A DNA stretch of 64,000 nt. Source: Wenyingzhuangia gilva. GTDB lineage: Bacteria > Bacteroidota > Bacteroidia > Flavobacteriales > Flavobacteriaceae. Below, piece by piece: positions 61,626 through 64,000 of this stretch; positions within the stretch are counted from its first letter, which is position 1; every line of letters begins with the position of its first letter. The stretch covers positions 744,001-808,000 of the forward strand of contig NZ_JAUMIT010000001.1 in NCBI RefSeq assembly GCF_030519655.1. The letters run 5' to 3'. The notes under the pieces are model-generated. The model did no database searches, was not told the origin of the DNA, and saw only the letters and a program-made list of their open reading frames with translations. A program made the translations under genes and the position numbers.

Positions 61626-62891
61626 TTATTTAATCGATTCTACAGTACCAACAGAACCATTTTTGGTAGGCGTTAGTTGATATACTTTATCGGGATGTAA
61701 ACCCTGTAACATTCTATGAGAAACATATAAAATAGTTGTATCTGTTTCTTGATGAATTTTATTGATGAAAGCTGTTAACATAGAAGTTGCATAATCATCC
61801 AATTCATTGGTAGGTTCATCTAAAATAAGCAACGGAGGGTGTTTTACCATGGCACGAATAATTAGTATAATTCGTTGCATTTCTTGTGACAAACGAACAA
61901 AATACATTTGTTTTTTATCTTTTAAACCTACCAAATCTAGCCATTTATCAGCCTCATGAATTTGTTGTCCAGTAGGATTTTCATATAAACCAATAGAATC
62001 ATAAAACCCCGACAAGACCATGTGTTGCACCGTAAATAATTTGCCGAAAAATTGGGTTAAACTAGGCGAAAAATAACCAATCTTTTTTTTGAGTTCCCAA
62101 ACTGTTTCACCACTTCCTTTTTTACGACCAAACAGCATAATATCTTCACCAAAAGCCTTGGCATTATCTCCAGTAATCATGGTTAACAAGCTGGTTTTAC
62201 CTGCTCCATTTGGTCCTTTTAAATGCCAAAATTCTCCTTTGTTTATGGTCCAATTAATATTGTTTACAATCTGTCTTGTTTCTTCATAAAAAATATTGAC
62301 ATCGGTAAATTTCACCAACGGATTCTCTACTTCTATTTTTTGAAAAGCTTCTGGTAAATCCCCTTTAAACTCATAAGGTTTTAACTGCTGATAAAATGTC
62401 TTATCGTACTCTTTTGGAGATCCATAAAATTCAATTTTATCATTTTCAATCAAATAGATTTTTTTGATAAAAGGCAAGACTTCATCTCTTATTTTAAAGA
62501 CCTGAACCAGAATGGTATGTTTTGCTATTTCGATTAAATCTTTAGCCAAAGATTCCTGAATCGCAATATCCAAACAATCATAGGGCTTGTCTAAAATCAA
62601 AAAATCAAACTTTTGTTTTTCTAAAAACTGTAACAACAACTTTTTTTGTTGACCGCTAGAATAAGAGGTTAAACTTCTGATATTTCCATTGCCATCAACA
62701 CAATGTTTTGTTAAAGTAAAAACATCATGATTTAATTCTTCTGTAATGAATTTTTCTAACACCGAAGTACTGAACAAAGCTCCTTTTTTATCATTAAATT
62801 CAGGAAATAAATTTTGTTCATTTCCTACCAATAAATGATTGATAAAATTAGTTTGTGCTGTTGATTTATTAAAAATGGCAATATGGTTCAT
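61626..62891 (-). CDS. Twin-domain ABC ATPase, one ATP site degenerate
   Basis: A 421-residue soluble protein with two ABC domains. In domain 2 Walker A GPNGAGKTS (about 226-234) and Walker B LLILDEPTNELD are intact, but the signature reads LSQEMQR. In domain 1 no Walker A is seen after the first Met, yet the signature SSGQQKKLL (about 77) and a Walker B-like LILDKPYDCLD (Glu to Lys) remain. In a head-to-tail pair this leaves one working ATP site and one dead. The arrangement resembles ModF/YbbA-type proteins; no permease is encoded nearby. Single gene. Confidence 0.82.
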   Translation of the reverse strand: MNHIAIFNKSTAQTNFINHLLVGNEQNLFPEFNDKKGALFSTSVLEKFITEELNHDVFTLTKHCVDGNGNIRSLTSYSSGQQKKLLLQFLEKQKFDFLILDKPYDCLDIAIQESLAKDLIEIAKHTILVQVFKIRDEVLPFIKKIYLIENDKIEFYGSPKEYDKTFYQQLKPYEFKGDLPEAFQKIEVENPLVKFTDVNIFYEETRQIVNNINWTINKGEFWHLKGPNGAGKTSLLTMITGDNAKAFGEDIMLFGRKKGSGETVWELKKKIGYFSPSLTQFFGKLFTVQHMVLSGFYDSIGLYENPTGQQIHEADKWLDLVGLKDKKQMYFVRLSQEMQRIILIIRAMVKHPPLLILDEPTNELDDYATSMLTAFINKIHQETDTTILYVSHRMLQGLHPDKVYQLTPTKNGSVGTVESIK

Positions 62892-63017
62892 AAATTAAAA
62901 TCTTAATTTTATGTACACTTAAAAATACATTTTTTTGTATACGTTATTAACAATGTACACAAATATGTTAACAAACTTGTGCATGAAAATTATTTACACA
63001 CACAAAAACCGATTTTA

Positions 63018-63806
63018 TTATGTATGTTTTTTCACAAATGCTAAAATAGCTTGTTCTGCTCCTTCTTTGTCTTCAATCAAACTCATGTGACCATTTTCAA
63101 GCTCTACTACCTCAGTATTGGCATCTTTGGTTTGTTCTATTAAATCTTCATATTTTAGAACAGGATCTTTTTTACCTAAAATCATTAAAGATGGATACGG
63201 TCCAAAATGCAACAATACTTCTCTATCCAATCTAATTTTCATTCCCTCTAAAGCCGCAATAATTCCCTGTCTTGGGGTTTTTAAAGCTTCCTTTTTAACC
63301 TTGGCAATATCATCAGCGTAAATTTTTCTACACTTAGAACGAAACAACATAGGAATAGAAGTTCTGATAAACGATTTATGATTTTCTTTTACCACAGCAA
63401 TGGCTCTATCTCTTCCTGTTTTTTTCTCTTCAGAATCTGGTCTGGCCGTAGAATTTAACAACACCAATCCTTTTACATTGTCAGGATACAAATCTGCAAA
63501 TGCCAAGGCTACATAACCTCCCATGGAATGTCCTACAAAAAAAGACCTACGGATATTTAAGACATCTAAAACTGATTTTACCGCTTCGGCCATTTCTGTC
63601 ATGGTATGTACATAGCCCAAACTTTCCGTTTGTCCGTGTCCTAATAAATCTATGCAAACTACCCTAAATTTAGGGTTTAATACTTTTTCTAAACCTTGCC
63701 ACATCGTAGTGTTTTCTAAAAAACCATGTAACAAAACAATGGCAGTTCCTTTACCAGATTCGGTATAATGGATAGGTATATTTTTATAAGTAACAAATGC
63801 GCTCAT
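63018..63806 (-). CDS. Alpha/beta hydrolase
   Basis: A 262-residue hydrolase. The nucleophile elbow is GHSMGGYVAL (Ser about 94), the oxyanion region LLHGFLENTTMW (about 25), and the final catalytic His is in ENGHMSLIED near the end; the Asp is probably in LGKKDPVL. Typical of small esterases or C-C hydrolases; the substrate is unknown. Its promoter (63811-63841) puts transcription start within a few bases of the ATG. Confidence 0.87.
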   Translation of the reverse strand: MSAFVTYKNIPIHYTESGKGTAIVLLHGFLENTTMWQGLEKVLNPKFRVVCIDLLGHGQTESLGYVHTMTEMAEAVKSVLDVLNIRRSFFVGHSMGGYVALAFADLYPDNVKGLVLLNSTARPDSEEKKTGRDRAIAVVKENHKSFIRTSIPMLFRSKCRKIYADDIAKVKKEALKTPRQGIIAALEGMKIRLDREVLLHFGPYPSLMILGKKDPVLKYEDLIEQTKDANTEVVELENGHMSLIEDKEGAEQAILAFVKKHT

Positions 63807-63810
63807 ACTG

Positions 63811-63841
63811 CAAAAATAAGGAGTTGATGCCTAGAGAACAA
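63811..63841 (-). promoter_or_regulatory. Promoter of the alpha/beta hydrolase, nearly leaderless
   Basis: TTG (63839-63841), a 20-bp spacer and TATTTTTG (63811-63818) on the minus strand, only 4 bp before the ATG. Confidence 0.6.
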
Positions 63842-64000
63842 TAAAGTTGATCGCTATTTACAATAAAAAGAAATGCTTAAAACTTTCAGTTTTATAAAAC
63901 AATGGATAGTCCTACATTTGTAAGAAAATATTTCGGTCTTGAAAATTCAATCTCTACTAGAAAAGTACCAACATGCAAGTGCTACAAAACAATTGGTAAC

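Noticed and set aside
62892-63017. Repeated TGTACAC and TTAACAA words upstream of the ABC ATPase gene
   Set aside because: Only 7-bp matches without regular spacing, and the nearby CATATTTG is a one-mismatch -7 box; not strong enough to call an operator.
63903-64000. Plus-strand frame open from ATG at 63903 to the window end
   Set aside because: Only 33 codons are visible, a TACATTTG box lies inside it (63913-63920), and a second short frame (63972-63998) stops after 8 codons. More likely the promoter and leader of a gene beyond the window.
1-64000. CRISPR arrays, IS elements, prophage, rRNA
   Set aside because: No regularly spaced direct repeats, transposase or integrase frames, phage structural genes or rRNA segments were seen.

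Overview
This window looks like chromosome from a low-GC, probably marine, member of the Flavobacteriaceae (Bacteroidota). The evidence is the AT-rich composition with short intergenic gaps, promoters of the Bacteroidota type (TTG, 17-23 nt, TAnnTTTG), a near absence of Shine-Dalgarno sites, many short lipoproteins, outer-membrane barrels ending in Phe, a three-subunit succinate dehydrogenase, and lineage-typical families (DUF3857 transglutaminase pairs, an SprA-like barrel). No phage, IS element, rRNA or CRISPR array was seen. One tRNA gene is present (tRNA-Cys).

Layout. 0-7 kb (minus): a truncated subtilase lipoprotein and an MBL-fold hydrolase, then a compact four-gene operon that reads as a complete glucosylglycerate cycle (phosphatase, glycerate kinase, glucosyl-3-phosphoglycerate synthase, GH13_18 phosphorylase). 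6.8-7.3 kb: a gene-free stretch full of dyads, ending in a hairpin with a GNRA loop and a possible pseudoknot, next to tRNA-Cys, whose promoter is canonical. 7.3-16.3 kb: folB, glnS, thioredoxin, AsmA, lysS, a candidate small RNA and DUF456. 16.4-25.7 kb: lipoproteins, an ECF sigma factor with a membrane-anchored barrel partner, an SGNH hydrolase, mutS, a TRIC-like channel, two SpoU methyltransferases and an orphan sensor kinase. 25.7-38.7 kb: GH20 hexosaminidase behind a 28-bp palindrome, HIT protein, greA with a terminator-like leader, purK/purE, a prenyl synthase, an SprA-like barrel and a CLC-F-like transporter.

38.7-48.3 kb: a DUF3857/transglutaminase pair (one with Cys, one with Ser at the nucleophile position), TatD, GNAT, comB and sdhCAB; the comB promoter overlaps the sdh terminator. 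48.4-56.9 kb: AraC regulator, asd, an MTHFR-like protein, DUF1569, sufS, a serine hydrolase, a split ThrE exporter, a small zinc-ribbon protein and ssb, the last two separated by a 28-bp palindrome. 57-61.6 kb (minus): a four-gene operon (UxaA-family dehydratase, SDR, FAH-family hydrolase, FMN-dependent lactate dehydrogenase) that fits the lower non-phosphorylating L-fucose/L-rhamnose pathway to pyruvate and lactate, with its own promoter and dyad. 61.6-64 kb: a twin ABC ATPase with one dead site and an alpha/beta hydrolase with an almost leaderless promoter.

Most genes are housekeeping. The points most worth following up are the unexplained structured region at 6.84-7.17 kb, the candidate sRNA at 15.7 kb, the greA leader terminator, the two long palindromes (27.7 and 56.5 kb), and the two metabolic operons. 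Functions come from motif and family recognition by eye; no database search was run.
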